A stretch of DNA of 64,000 nucleotides from G963664835 sp963664835. Lineage in GTDB: Bacteria > Chloroflexota > UBA6077 > FW602-bin22 > JBCLEL01. The DNA is taken from NCBI GenBank assembly GCA_963664835.2, contig CAXXUG010000020.1:248001-312000 (forward strand). The letters are read 5' to 3'. Both the position numbers and the translations under genes were made by a program. This document shows positions 16,231-24,973 of this stretch, piece by piece (the first letter of the stretch is position 1; every line of letters starts with the position of its first letter). The notes under the pieces were generated by a model. It saw only the letters and a list, made by a program, of their open reading frames with translations, was not told the DNA's origin and did no database searches.

Positions 16231-17964
16231 TCAGGCGCCCTTGTAGCGATTCGTTATCGGCAGCCGGCGGTCGCGGCCGAACGCCCGGCGGGTGACCTTG
16301 ACGCCGGGTGGAGCCTGCCGGCGCTTGTGCTCGCTGCGGTCGACCAACCCGATCGCGAGCTCGGCGTAGGCCGGATCGTGTCCCATGCCCACAATCTCCT
16401 CGAGACTGCGGTCATCCTCCACGTAGGCTTGCAGAATCGGGTCCAACTGGTCGTATGGTGGCAGGCTGTCAACGTCCAACTGATCCGGCTTCAACTCGGC
16501 CGATGGCTCTTTCGTGATTACCGATTCGGGTATCAGATCGTAGCCGGCCTGGCAGTTCCGGTGCCGCGCGAGCTCGTATGCGAGGGTCTTCGGCACGTCC
16601 TTTATGACGGCGAACGCGCCGGCCATATCGCCGTAAAGCGTCGCGTAGCCGGTCGCCATCTCGCTCTTGTTGCCGGTGGTGAGAACCAGCCAGTTGAACT
16701 TGTTGTTAAGCGCCATCATGACGTTGCCGCGGATGCGGGCCTGCAGGTTCTCCTCCGCCACATCGGCCGGCCGGCCGGCGAACGTATCCTCCAGCATTTC
16801 GAGCGTCGCTTGGAACGCTGGCTCAATCGGGATCGTGATGAGTCGGATGCCCAGATTCCTCGCTAGCCGGCGGGCGTCGTCCTTGCTGCCCTTAGAGGAG
16901 AAGCGCGAGGGCATCGATACGCCGACTACATTGGCCGAGCCGAGGGCGTCCACGGCGATTGCCGCAACGAGGCTCGAGTCGATACCCCCGGACAGCGCTA
17001 CGACTCCGCTATTGAAGCCGTTCTTCAGCACGTAGTCCCGGGTGCCGAGGGTCAGGGCCTCGTACACCTGGGCGGCGTCGGACGGCGAAGGGATCTTAGC
17101 GGCCGGCGGAACCGGCGCCCGGTCGCCGGAGCGCGGTTCGAGGACTATCTTTGTTACGCGGGCGGCGACTGGATCGAATCCGCGCCGTTCCTTGCGTATT
17201 CTCGGATCGTGCAGCCGTGCGCGGAAGACTCTTTCAAGGTCGAGATCGACGTAGAGAATCTGCTCGCGGAACTGGTCGCTCTCGGCCTGCAGCCGCCCCA
17301 ACTGGTCGAACACCAACGCGCTGCCATCGAATACCAACTCGTCCTGGCCGCCGACCAGGTTGTTGTAGGCCACGACAACCGTGTAGTCTACCGCCCTTGT
17401 CGCCAACATCCGGGCACGTTCCTCCGCCTTACCGATGTGGAAGGGCGAGGCGTTGATGTTGAGGATCAGTTCAGCGCCGGCCTGCGCTTGAGCGGCGGTC
17501 GGCACGCCCGGGTACCAAATGTCTTCGCAGATATTGACGCCGAACACCGTATCTCCGAGTTGGAAGACCGGATACTGATCGCCGGCTTGAAAGTAGCGGT
17601 CTTCGTCGAATACACCGTAGTTGGGCAGGAATCGCTTGCGGTAGACGCCGGCCAGCCGACCGTTGTTGGCGATCGCGGCTGCGTTGAATATGTCGTCGCC
17701 GGCGTCGACGAAGCCGACTATGGCGGTGATGTTGTGGCAGTGGGATACGATGCGGTCCAGCATCCTCAGGTTGTCCCGGACGAAGCTGGGTTTCAGTAGC
17801 AGGTCTTCCGGTGGATAGCCGGTTAGGGCAAGCTCGGGGAAGGTGATGAGATCGCAACCGTGCCGGCGCGCCTCGTCGATCGACCGGACGATCTTGTCCG
17901 CATTGCGGTCCAAGTCGCCGACTGTGGCGTTCATCTGGCACAGGGCTAGGCGTAGTTGCTTCAT
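16231..17964 (-). CDS. nadE: Glutamine-dependent NAD+ synthetase
   Basis: 577 residues with two domains. Residues 1 to about 265 are a nitrilase-type glutaminase with the catalytic triad visible as Glu44 (TFPELALTGYPPEDLL), Lys in YRKRFLPNYGVFDEDRYF and Cys in VNICEDIWYPG. The C-terminal part is the ATP-pyrophosphatase synthetase with P-loop ALSGGIDSSLVAAI, TTGNKSEMATGYATLYGD and the terminal KRRQAPPGVKVT. It makes NAD+ from deamido-NAD+ using glutamine. ATG start without an obvious ribosome site. Full length for the two-domain form. Confidence 0.95.
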   Translation of the reverse strand: MKQLRLALCQMNATVGDLDRNADKIVRSIDEARRHGCDLITFPELALTGYPPEDLLLKPSFVRDNLRMLDRIVSHCHNITAIVGFVDAGDDIFNAAAIANNGRLAGVYRKRFLPNYGVFDEDRYFQAGDQYPVFQLGDTVFGVNICEDIWYPGVPTAAQAQAGAELILNINASPFHIGKAEERARMLATRAVDYTVVVAYNNLVGGQDELVFDGSALVFDQLGRLQAESDQFREQILYVDLDLERVFRARLHDPRIRKERRGFDPVAARVTKIVLEPRSGDRAPVPPAAKIPSPSDAAQVYEALTLGTRDYVLKNGFNSGVVALSGGIDSSLVAAIAVDALGSANVVGVSMPSRFSSKGSKDDARRLARNLGIRLITIPIEPAFQATLEMLEDTFAGRPADVAEENLQARIRGNVMMALNNKFNWLVLTTGNKSEMATGYATLYGDMAGAFAVIKDVPKTLAYELARHRNCQAGYDLIPESVITKEPSAELKPDQLDVDSLPPYDQLDPILQAYVEDDRSLEEIVGMGHDPAYAELAIGLVDRSEHKRRQAPPGVKVTRRAFGRDRRLPITNRYKGA

Positions 17965-18059
17965 ATTGGCACGACCTGCAACGCTGATGGTTGCGCTAGG
18001 CTGGTTGAAGGCAAGCTTAGCAGTTTGATCGCCGGCTCGCTGATGGTGGTTGGCGGGTC

Positions 18060-18345
18060 TTCTCTTGTGTGGTTAGGGATAGGGTTGGTTGCCGGTATGC
18101 CGGGAGCGGGGGACAAGCCGTTCGCGCTACATTACCCATCCCCGCCCCTCGTGGATTCCGGCCTGCGCCGGAGTATCTGTGTTGACGAGGTGGGGGCCGG
18201 ATTGACGAATGGAACGGTCGGAACGACGAGGGGCGTTCGACGCATTCGTCCGGACCGGCGGGATTTGTGGTTTTCGATACGGCGCCAGGCGGGTCTTAAA
18301 CCCGCCTCTACGGTGTTTTTCGGAAGAGGTCCCAAACATTAGAGA
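18060..18345 (+). repeat. Dispersed repeat copy (module B)
   Basis: It reads 'ggttgccggtatgccggga', then 'gcgggggacaagccgttcgcgctacat', then the hairpin ATTCCGGC-CTGC-GCCGGAG followed by TATCTGTGTTG. This copy is uninterrupted at the place where IS110 copy B is inserted in the copy at 58616-58645, so it gives the empty-site comparison. 17965-18450 contains no gene. Confidence 0.7.
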
Positions 18346-18453
18346 ATAGAGAGGCCCTATCCCGATGGGCGAATCTGTACAGATCGACTGAGGGAGACTA
18401 GGATACGCAGACGCGCAGATTGCAGCTTTGACCTGACAGAGAGAGGGGGCGGG

Positions 18454-19416
18454 ATTACGTCTGAAACACTAGCCTCGAGGTCTAGATGCCTCATTACCGG
18501 CATCGGGGGATTCTTGGGGTCTTCTCTCGCCGAATTCCTGGTGGGCCTGGGCGTGTCCGTGCATGGGACAGTGCGCGAGGAATCCCACGACTCGGCCGAT
18601 CTCAGGGACAAGTCCGCCCTGTACGTCTGCGACATTCTCGATAAAGGCCGGCTGGAAGCGCAGGTCCGGCAGATAAGCCCGGACGTGGTGTTCCATCTGG
18701 CGGCTCAGAGCGTGCCGGCGGTGTCCTGGCAGGAACCTGAAGCCACCTTTGAGGTAAATGTCTTCGGGACTCTGAATCTGCTGGAGGCAGTTCGCCGGGC
18801 AAGCCCGAGCGCTACTGTCGTGGTTGCCGGGTCCAGCGTGGAGTATGGCTTTGTCTCGCCGGAAGAGGTGCCGATCAAAGAGGAGAGGTTCCTCAGTCCG
18901 GCCAGCCCATACGGTGTGAGTAAGGTTGCTGCCGGGATGCTTTCGAAGCTCTACGCGGAAACCCATGGGTTGAATGTGGTGCGGACCCGCCCGTTCATTG
19001 TAATCGGACCGGCCAAGGTCGCCGACGTGATGTCCGACTTCTCAAAGGGGATCGTCGCTATCGAGCGAGGCCGTCGTTCAAGTCTGAAGGTGGGAAACCT
19101 GGAAGCCGTGAGGGACTTTCTCGATGTGGAAGACGCGACCCGAGCCCTCTGGACGTTGGCTGAGAGGGGCGTGCCGGGGGAGGTCTACAATATCTGCTCC
19201 GGGATCGGCTACTCGATCCAACAGGTGCTCGACCGTCTCATCGCGATGGCGGACGCACCGGTTGCGGTGGAACGTGACGCGGCCCGTATGCGGCCGGCGG
19301 ACGAGCCGGTCCTCATCGGCGACAACTCCAGGCTGAGAGCGTTGGGTTGGAAGCCCGAGGTCCCACTCGATCGGTCGCTTGGCAATATCCTGGACGCCTG
19401 GCGGGCCAAGAGCTAG
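18454..19416 (+). CDS. Extended SDR nucleotide-sugar epimerase/dehydratase (GDP-mannose dehydratase/RMD-like), start uncertain
   Basis: The Rossmann motif LITGIGGFLGSSLAEF begins near 18484, upstream of the first ordinary start codon (TTG 18514), so the true N-terminus must lie further left. No ATG, GTG or TTG exists in frame there. ATT at 18454 directly follows a purine-rich AGAGAGGGGGCGGG and is my tentative start; CTG 18433 is another candidate. The active-site serine region (VVVAGSSVEYG) and YGVSK catalytic Tyr/Lys are present, with RPFIVIGP and RDFLDVEDATRAL typical of the GDP-4-keto-6-deoxymannose reductase/dehydratase group. It converges with rmlD. Confidence 0.75.
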   Translation: MTSETLASRSRCLITGIGGFLGSSLAEFLVGLGVSVHGTVREESHDSADLRDKSALYVCDILDKGRLEAQVRQISPDVVFHLAAQSVPAVSWQEPEATFEVNVFGTLNLLEAVRRASPSATVVVAGSSVEYGFVSPEEVPIKEERFLSPASPYGVSKVAAGMLSKLYAETHGLNVVRTRPFIVIGPAKVADVMSDFSKGIVAIERGRRSSLKVGNLEAVRDFLDVEDATRALWTLAERGVPGEVYNICSGIGYSIQQVLDRLIAMADAPVAVERDAARMRPADEPVLIGDNSRLRALGWKPEVPLDRSLGNILDAWRAKS

Positions 19417-19437
19417 GTCCGGGCGGGCCGGCTTCGA

Positions 19438-20307
19438 TCAGATAACTCCGATCTCCCTCAGGTAGGCGTCTAACGCTTCCGTCCACAGGGGAAGATCGTC
19501 CGCCTGGTGTCTCTGGAGCATGCCGTGGGCCAGAACCGAGTTGGCCGGCCGTCTCGCGGGGGCGCCGAACTCGGCCGAGGTAGTGGGAGACAGCGACGGA
19601 CGGAGGCCGGCGGTTTCGAAGATCCTGGCGGCAAACTCGTACCAGGTGCAATCTCCGCTATTGGTGACGTGCCAGACTCCATAGCTGCCGGTCTTCATAA
19701 GCCAGGCGATCTTGCGCGCCAGGTCCGGGGTGTAGGTCGGGGTGAGGCGCTGGTCATCCACAACTTTGATTGACCTGCCTTCGCGCGCGAGCCGGAGCAT
19801 GGTGTTCACGAAGTTGCCGCCCTTTCCAGAGGCGCCGGCGGCGCCGTAGAGGCCGGAAGAGCGCACGATGTAGTGACGCTCCAGCGTGGCGGCGACGACA
19901 AGCTCGCCGGCCAGCTTGGATATGCCGTATACGCTGATGGGCCGGGCGGGGTCGCCCTCCAGGTATGGGGTGCGCTTTGAGCCATCAAATACGTAGTCGG
20001 TGCTGACGTGGAGCAAAGCGGCGTTCGACTCGCTGCAGGCCAGGGCCAGGTTGCGGGCGCCGTAGACATTAACCTGGAATGCTCTCTCGATCTCGTTCTC
20101 GCAGTCATCGACGCGATGAAAGGCGGCGGTGTTGATGACGATATCGGGGTGGTGGGTGCGTATGGCGAGATCGACCTGGGGCCGGCTTGTCACGTCAAGC
20201 TGGCTGTGGTCGAGGGCGGTGAGTTCCTCGTCGACGAGGACCTTGGCGAGGTCGGTCGAGAGTTGACCGCGAGCGCCGGTCAGCAGTACTCGCAACGACC
20301 TATCCAT
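19438..20307 (-). CDS. rmlD: dTDP-4-dehydrorhamnose reductase
   Basis: 289 residues. N-terminal NAD(P)-binding VLLTGARGQLSTDLAKVL, VNTAAFHRVDDCE, the catalytic serine/threonine strand LLHVSTDYVFDGSK and YGISKLAGE with the Tyr-x3-Lys pair all fit RmlD/RfbD, the last step of dTDP-L-rhamnose synthesis. rmlA and rmlB are 20 kb away in the polysaccharide operon; rmlC is not in the window. ATG start. Confidence 0.9.
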   Translation of the reverse strand: MDRSLRVLLTGARGQLSTDLAKVLVDEELTALDHSQLDVTSRPQVDLAIRTHHPDIVINTAAFHRVDDCENEIERAFQVNVYGARNLALACSESNAALLHVSTDYVFDGSKRTPYLEGDPARPISVYGISKLAGELVVAATLERHYIVRSSGLYGAAGASGKGGNFVNTMLRLAREGRSIKVVDDQRLTPTYTPDLARKIAWLMKTGSYGVWHVTNSGDCTWYEFAARIFETAGLRPSLSPTTSAEFGAPARRPANSVLAHGMLQRHQADDLPLWTEALDAYLREIGVI

Positions 20308-20436
20308 TCAGCCGAGCATACGCCCCGGTGCAGTTTGGCCGTGTGAAAAGGGAGAAGGGAATTGTGTGCCTCAGTCACAGCTTAGGACCCTCAAACTGCG
20401 ATAGATGATGGTGGAGTCTCAAGCGCGACGGGGAAA

Positions 20437-20625
20437 TTGTTTTGCAAAAGAGTGTTTTCTGCGCGCTCCCGCTCGATCTTCGTGGGTAGGAGTTTGTTTT
20501 GCAAAAAACAGTTTTTTCGATTGCGCCGGCTCCATCCTCTTGTGTAGAAGTTTGTATTGCTAAAAAAGCTCTTTCTAATGGCCCCGCTCTATCGCCGCGC
20601 GTACAGGGATTTGTTTTGCAATTTC
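20437..20625 (+). repeat. Degenerate tandem repeat, four units of 57-59 bp with TTGTTTTGCAAAA core
   Basis: The core TTGTTTTGCAAAA occurs at 20437, 20494, 20552 (TTGTATTGCTAAA) and 20611 (TTGTTTTGCAATT), giving spacings of 57, 58 and 59 bp. Between cores the units share a GC-rich segment resembling 'cgctc-atcttcgtg-gta-gag'. TTTTGCAAAA is itself a palindrome. The AT-rich cores stand out against the GC-rich surroundings. No gene lies in 20308-20973. Confidence 0.7.
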
Positions 20626-20714
20626 AGGGTGTGCTTATCGTCAGCGCTCTATTCTCGCATATTTGTTCTTGCATATATGATACCAGAGTTGTGCCAACTT
20701 TTCGCCGGAGAATC

Positions 20715-20970
20715 GCTGCTTCAAGGGTTGGGATGCCGGTCGGCACAGTTAGGGTGGCCGGCGCGCTTGGCCGGGGGCGAGATCCTGCGCTACATTCTTT
20801 CTCTAGCAGGGGCGGCAGGGAGTGCGCGTTACGGTCAGATTCAGAGCCATCGGATTGTTCTCAACCCGCACGTCGGCGGCTGGGGGACAAGCCCCAGCCC
20901 TACAGGGTTCTGGCTCGACGGAACTTGCTGGGTAGAAGTCCCAGCGCTACTTGGTCACGAATCTGTAGAT
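20715..20970 (+). repeat. Diverged dispersed-repeat modules
   Basis: It contains 'gctgggggacaagccccagccctaca' (20879-20905) and neighbouring partial echoes of the module B1 hairpin ('ggccgggggcgagatcctgc', 'cgctacttgg'). Similarity to other copies is limited, so this is probably an old remnant. Confidence 0.45.
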
Positions 20971-20973
20971 ACG

Positions 20974-22431
20974 CTACCTATTGCAAATCTGCGCAAGCGC
21001 GGTCTGGAGTTGGCCGGCGTGTTGATTGGCGGTCTCGAGATGGCTAGTGGCGTTGTTCAGATCGGTCTGATTCGAGTCTCGAAGTCCGCTTTCGTAAAGG
21101 TCGATGGCGGAGAGTATGTTTTGGGCGGCGTTCCTCGCGTGGTCATGGAGGCCTCGCAACGACTCAGGCGGGGTGAGGTCGCGTATGTTGGTGCTGCTTA
21201 CTCGAAGCGCGGCGAGATGTCCGTTTACGTTCTCTCGCCAAGTGGGATCGGCGAGCAGAGCTTGGTTGGCGGCGGCGTTGTTCATAAGCCCGCCAAAAGC
21301 CTGCAACGATTGGCGAGTGCGCTCGTAGTCGCTGAGAAGCGCCGTCAAAAACGGCTTTTCATCAGGATTAGCACACTCGACACTGGGAATAGCCGGGGTG
21401 GGAGTGGCACCGGCAGGAATCGAGGTAGCAGTCGCGGCTGGAGCGTCGGCCGGCGCCGTTGGCGCTGGCTGCGATACTGCGGTCGGAAGCGTGTCCACAA
21501 GGTACTCTGACGGCACGAATCCGACGTTTCCGTCCGGGTCACGCACGTTTCTCCAGACCCTGCCGCCGGCGGCCACGGCTGGGCCTACGACGACCATCTC
21601 TGTTCCATCAGGCCAAGCCTTGATTCTGTCGGTGTCGTCGACATTCCGGCGGATGTAGACTCCGTCGCCGTTCGTCTTGCCGACGAAGAGCGTGACTTCC
21701 AGATCATCCGGGGCAGGAGTGGGTTCCGTAGCCTCTGCATCCGGCGTGACGGTCTGAGTGGGTGTAGTCTCGGCGTCGGGCGTTGCTGTAGCAGTGGCTG
21801 TTGGTTCGGGAGTTGGCTGGGGCTCCAGAAACTCTTCCGCGACGAATCCGACGTTGCCATCCGGGTCTCGCACGTTCTTCCAGAGTCTGCCCTCGGCATC
21901 GACGTCTGGACCAATGACGACCATCTCGGTTCCGTCCGGCCAAACTTTGATGCTCTCCGGATCATCGGTCGATTGCCGAATGTTTACTCCATCTCCATCG
22001 GTGTTGGCGACAACATAGATGACCTCGGCGGGCTCGGTGGGCGGCACTTTGGTTACCGTAGCGGTATCGGTGATCGTGGCCTCAGTCGCCGTAGCGGTTG
22101 ATCGGTCTTCGGTGGGAGTTAGAGTTGTCGGTTCTTCAGTGGCGCTAGGGGTCGACGGGACACTTGTGAAAGTGGCGGCCTGCCGCAACGTGGTAGCCGT
22201 GGCGCCGGTAGAGATGCTGACAGGGGAAGAAGTCAGTTGGATTGTATTGGGAGTTGCGGCAGCCGACTCCTCGGTCGCGATCGGCGACGATTCGGCAACG
22301 GTGGGTTCGGGCTCCTGTTCGCCTTGATCGAAGGGATTGCATCCCGCAAACACCAGCGCAAGTATGAGCAGTCCTGCTAGGACTGTGAGTAGCTTGCCCA
22401 CAGGCGGAAAACTAGCCGGATTGTTTGACAC
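20974..22431 (-). CDS. Lipoprotein with two bacterial SH3 domains and Thr/Pro-rich linkers
   Basis: 485 residues from GTG 22431. Signal with lipobox LALVFAGC, then a long low-complexity Thr/Ala/Pro/Glu linker. Next come SH3_3-type repeat 1 (GDGVNIRQSTDDPESIKVWP to NVGFVAEEFL), a second linker, repeat 2 (GDGVYIRRNVDDTDRIKAWP to NVGFVPSEYL), and a C-terminal helical region of about 110 residues ending AQICNR. It is an exposed cell-surface lipoprotein, probably binding peptidoglycan or polysaccharide. A shorter paralogue lies at 28039. The C-terminal helical domain is absent from that paralogue. Confidence 0.75.
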   Translation of the reverse strand: MSNNPASFPPVGKLLTVLAGLLILALVFAGCNPFDQGEQEPEPTVAESSPIATEESAAATPNTIQLTSSPVSISTGATATTLRQAATFTSVPSTPSATEEPTTLTPTEDRSTATATEATITDTATVTKVPPTEPAEVIYVVANTDGDGVNIRQSTDDPESIKVWPDGTEMVVIGPDVDAEGRLWKNVRDPDGNVGFVAEEFLEPQPTPEPTATATATPDAETTPTQTVTPDAEATEPTPAPDDLEVTLFVGKTNGDGVYIRRNVDDTDRIKAWPDGTEMVVVGPAVAAGGRVWRNVRDPDGNVGFVPSEYLVDTLPTAVSQPAPTAPADAPAATATSIPAGATPTPAIPSVECANPDEKPFLTALLSDYERTRQSLQAFGGLMNNAAANQALLADPTWRENVNGHLAALRVSSTNIRDLTPPESLRGLHDHARNAAQNILSAIDLYESGLRDSNQTDLNNATSHLETANQHAGQLQTALAQICNR

Positions 22432-22829
22432 TAACTTTTCCTCGTCTCTTCTTCTCTTGCAGCGTCGCTCGCCACGCGCCGAACGCCGATCACAATTGCC
22501 GGGAGGGGCGTTGCCATAAAAGGCATTCCTCTACCGCCCTCGAGCAGCAGGCCGGTCGGCTATAAATCCCTCGCGATGTTCTGGACATCGTTGGACTAGT
22601 TGGTCTACCGAAATTCATGGGCTGCGGCGAACCGGCGTAGAGAACGCTCTAATTCATCGTGGCTGGGGGATGTGGACCACCACTCATGATATCAAGTTTA
22701 CCATCAGTTGTTATTCGTCTATGGGAGTCATTTGATTGTCCGCAAACTACGGGTAGCTGGCTGGGGATAAGACCCGTGTCCGCGGAAGATTGCTTGAACG
22801 TTGTACGCCGGATTGAGATCCGGGACGCG

Positions 22830-23665
22830 CTTTCGTAGCAATCGCACATCCTGGCTGCCGGCGGCACGCCAAGAGATGAAAAATGGCGATGCGAGGTGGC
22901 GGAAGTGTTCGTGTGTGATTCGCGCCACACGCCACCCCAGGCGGGGGACAAGCCCCCGCCCTACATTTCTGGAGTCCCGCCCGGTATCGGGATACGGGGT
23001 ACGCTGTCGAACCAATCGCTCGTCCCGGCTGGGGCCTGCGCACCAAGGGATGAAAAATGGCGATGCAAGGTGGCGGAAGTGTTCGTGCGTGATTCGCGCC
23101 ACATGCCTCCCCAGGCGGGGGACAAGCCCCCGCCCTACATTTCTGGAGTCCCGCCCGGTATCGGGATACGGGGTACGCTGTCGAACCAATCGCTCGTCCC
23201 GGCTGGGGCCTGCGCACCAAGGGATGAAAAATGGCGATGCAAGGTGGCGGAAGTGTTCGTGCGTGATTCGCGCCACACGCCACCCCAGGCGGGGGACAAG
23301 CCCCCGCCCTACATTTCTGGAGTCCCGCCCGGTATCGGGATATGGGGTACGCTGTCGAACCAATCGCTCGTCCCGGCTGGGGCCTGCGCACCAAGGGATG
23401 AAAAATGGCGATGCAAGGTGGCGGAAGTGTTCGTGCGTGATTCGCGCCACACGCCACCCCAGGCGGGGGACAAGCCCCCGCCCTACATTTCTGGAGTCCC
23501 GCCCGGTATCGGGATATGGGGTACGCTGTCGAACCAATCGCTCGTCCCGGCTGGGGCCTGCGCACCAAGGGATGAAAAATGGCGATGCAAGGTGGCGGAA
23601 GTGTTCGTGTGTGATTCGCGCCACACGCCACCCCAGGCGGGGGACAAGCCCCCGCCCTACATTCT
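22830..23665 (+). repeat. Tandem array of about 4.6 near-identical 174-bp units
   Basis: The marker GATGAAAAATGGCGATGC occurs at 22875, 23049, 23223, 23397 and 23571, spaced exactly 174 bp. Each unit combines 'gaaccaatcgctcgtcccgg' (module A half), the 'gcgggggacaagcccccgc' hairpin with 'cctacattt', and 'ggtatcgggata'. Units differ at only a few positions. As 174 is divisible by three, open frames run through on several strands and frames; none has a credible start or protein signature, so I treat the region as non-coding. Confidence 0.85.
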
Positions 23666-23741
23666 TCTCGGGTGCTACGATCGGCGGCGGGTTGGCCAGT
23701 GGGCTTCTGAGGGCGATTCTCGTGGTTGACGCTGTGGCATG

Positions 23742-24143
23742 TCATTCGCCTTTGAAATTGAAAGGCTCTGACGGGTTTAGCACGTGGTTGGACAATATTT
23801 TCAGGACCGGCTTGATCTTGGTCTCGAAGTTGACCTTCTTCTCTATCGGCTCCATGTGGGAGCCGACCCATAGCTTTATCTCCGCATCCAAATCGCCCAG
23901 TCCTGGCGTTTCCACGCTGAACTTCGTAATCTTGTCGTACGGGATGGAGAGATACTCCTTCTTGTACCCAGTTATTCCCTGGGCATCAATCAGGATGATT
24001 CGCTTGTCGGTGAACATAAAAACATCGCGAACAAACTTGAAGCCGGCCTCAATTGATTCGCCGTCGATCAGGATCCAGCCGAAGTCCTTCTCCAGTTTTT
24101 CTATCTCGATTTCACTGGCAATACCAAGTAGCCTATCAATCAT
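23742..24143 (-). CDS. PH-domain protein (bacterial bPH_1/PF08000-like)
   Basis: 133 residues. The core VRDVFMFTDKRIILIDAQGITGYKKEYLSIPYDKITKFSVE is the strand pattern of bacterial pleckstrin-homology-like domains (PF08000 type), followed by VETPGLGDLDAEIKLWVG. The remainder has no extra domain or signal, so it should be cytoplasmic. Function in bacteria is mostly unknown. GGAGG lies about ten bases before the ATG. It sits directly after the tandem array and begins an AT-richer accessory stretch running to about 26.6 kb. Confidence 0.7.
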   Translation of the reverse strand: MIDRLLGIASEIEIEKLEKDFGWILIDGESIEAGFKFVRDVFMFTDKRIILIDAQGITGYKKEYLSIPYDKITKFSVETPGLGDLDAEIKLWVGSHMEPIEKKVNFETKIKPVLKILSNHVLNPSEPFNFKGE

Positions 24144-24371
24144 GTGTCATTCATCCTCCGCCGGCTGGGATGGTTTCTTCATCGCGGCCAACCGGCCCTA
24201 GTTTCCTCCCTGGCCGCCGTAATCGCGCGCAGTTCCCAGCCGTTCAAATCTATAGGCGCTAGGTTATCGGCTGGACGATTCGGCGGCCTCTTCGGGCAAT
24301 CTTGTTTGGAATCTGCACTTACAGCGATTTCCGCCCCCTTAGCGCCGAAATAGGCCGGGTTGCCCATCAGG

Positions 24372-24801
24372 TTATTGCTTCACCCATTCACCACAGCCTT
24401 TAGACTCAAAAGCCATGTCTGTGGCTTTGATTTCTGTGTAGCGAGGCCCCTCTATCCGGTCGCTGGCGATGATTTCATCAAGGCTCCCCGCCTAAACCGC
24501 TAAGTCGCTTCCAGTAGCAAGTCTATGTACCTCTCCATGTGTCCGAAGCCTCATCGAAGGCCCCCGTTGAATGGTAGGTACCAGGCTCAATGTCTGTGCC
24601 TACTAGATAAATACCATCGCCGGGGATTTCCCACCTTGTTGGAGTGCGAGATTGCGGCAATGGCGTTGCGGTTATCGCTGCCCGAATTCTAGTGGGGGCA
24701 GGGCTGCTCGGAACTTGCCTAATCTCCCATTCATTGGCGGCTATTGCCCCAGCTATGAAACCGATAAAAAGCCCGGCAAAAAATAGGATTACCTTAACCA
24801 C
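24372..24801 (-). pseudogene. Broken gene for a signal-anchored 'GTDIEPGTY' domain protein
   Basis: The intact first part encodes a membrane segment (VILFFAGLFIGFIAGAIA) and the motif DGIYLVGTDIEPGTYHSTG. The frame stops at an in-frame TAG (24525-24523), yet the same frame resumes with TCYWKRLSGLGG, the expected continuation of this family. One base later (an extra G in a GGGG run, 24486-24489) the frame shifts to SLDEIIASDRIEG...CGEWVKQ, ending at 24372. Two independent lesions make it a pseudogene rather than a single error. The family is a small secreted domain of unknown function. Confidence 0.7.
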
Positions 24802-24973
24802 GATCTTCTAATGTCCTAGCGAGGGTCGCCTCACTCTTCCCAAGAGAGTAGCTTGACCAAGCTTTAGGCTATCGCCATAGTACAGGGTCTTAGGCATGAT
24901 TGTTTGCCATTTAAGCACGCGCGCTTTTGGCCGGCAACACAGTAAAATGTCTACTCATTCCTGATGGGTTCAC

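Noticed and set aside
22875..23640. CRISPR array
   Set aside because: The units are 174 bp and near-identical throughout, with no short repeats, variable spacers or cas genes.
22728..24201. Several long open frames on both strands (up to 466 codons) across the tandem array
   Set aside because: The 174-bp period is a multiple of three, so a repeat without stops gives long frames in many phases. Translations are repetitive with no family signature, start or ribosome site, and one runs antisense through the PH-domain gene.
24179..24367. 62-codon minus-strand frame after the broken secreted-domain gene
   Set aside because: It begins right at the previous stop, has no recognisable motif and a proline/arginine-rich composition typical of chance frames here.
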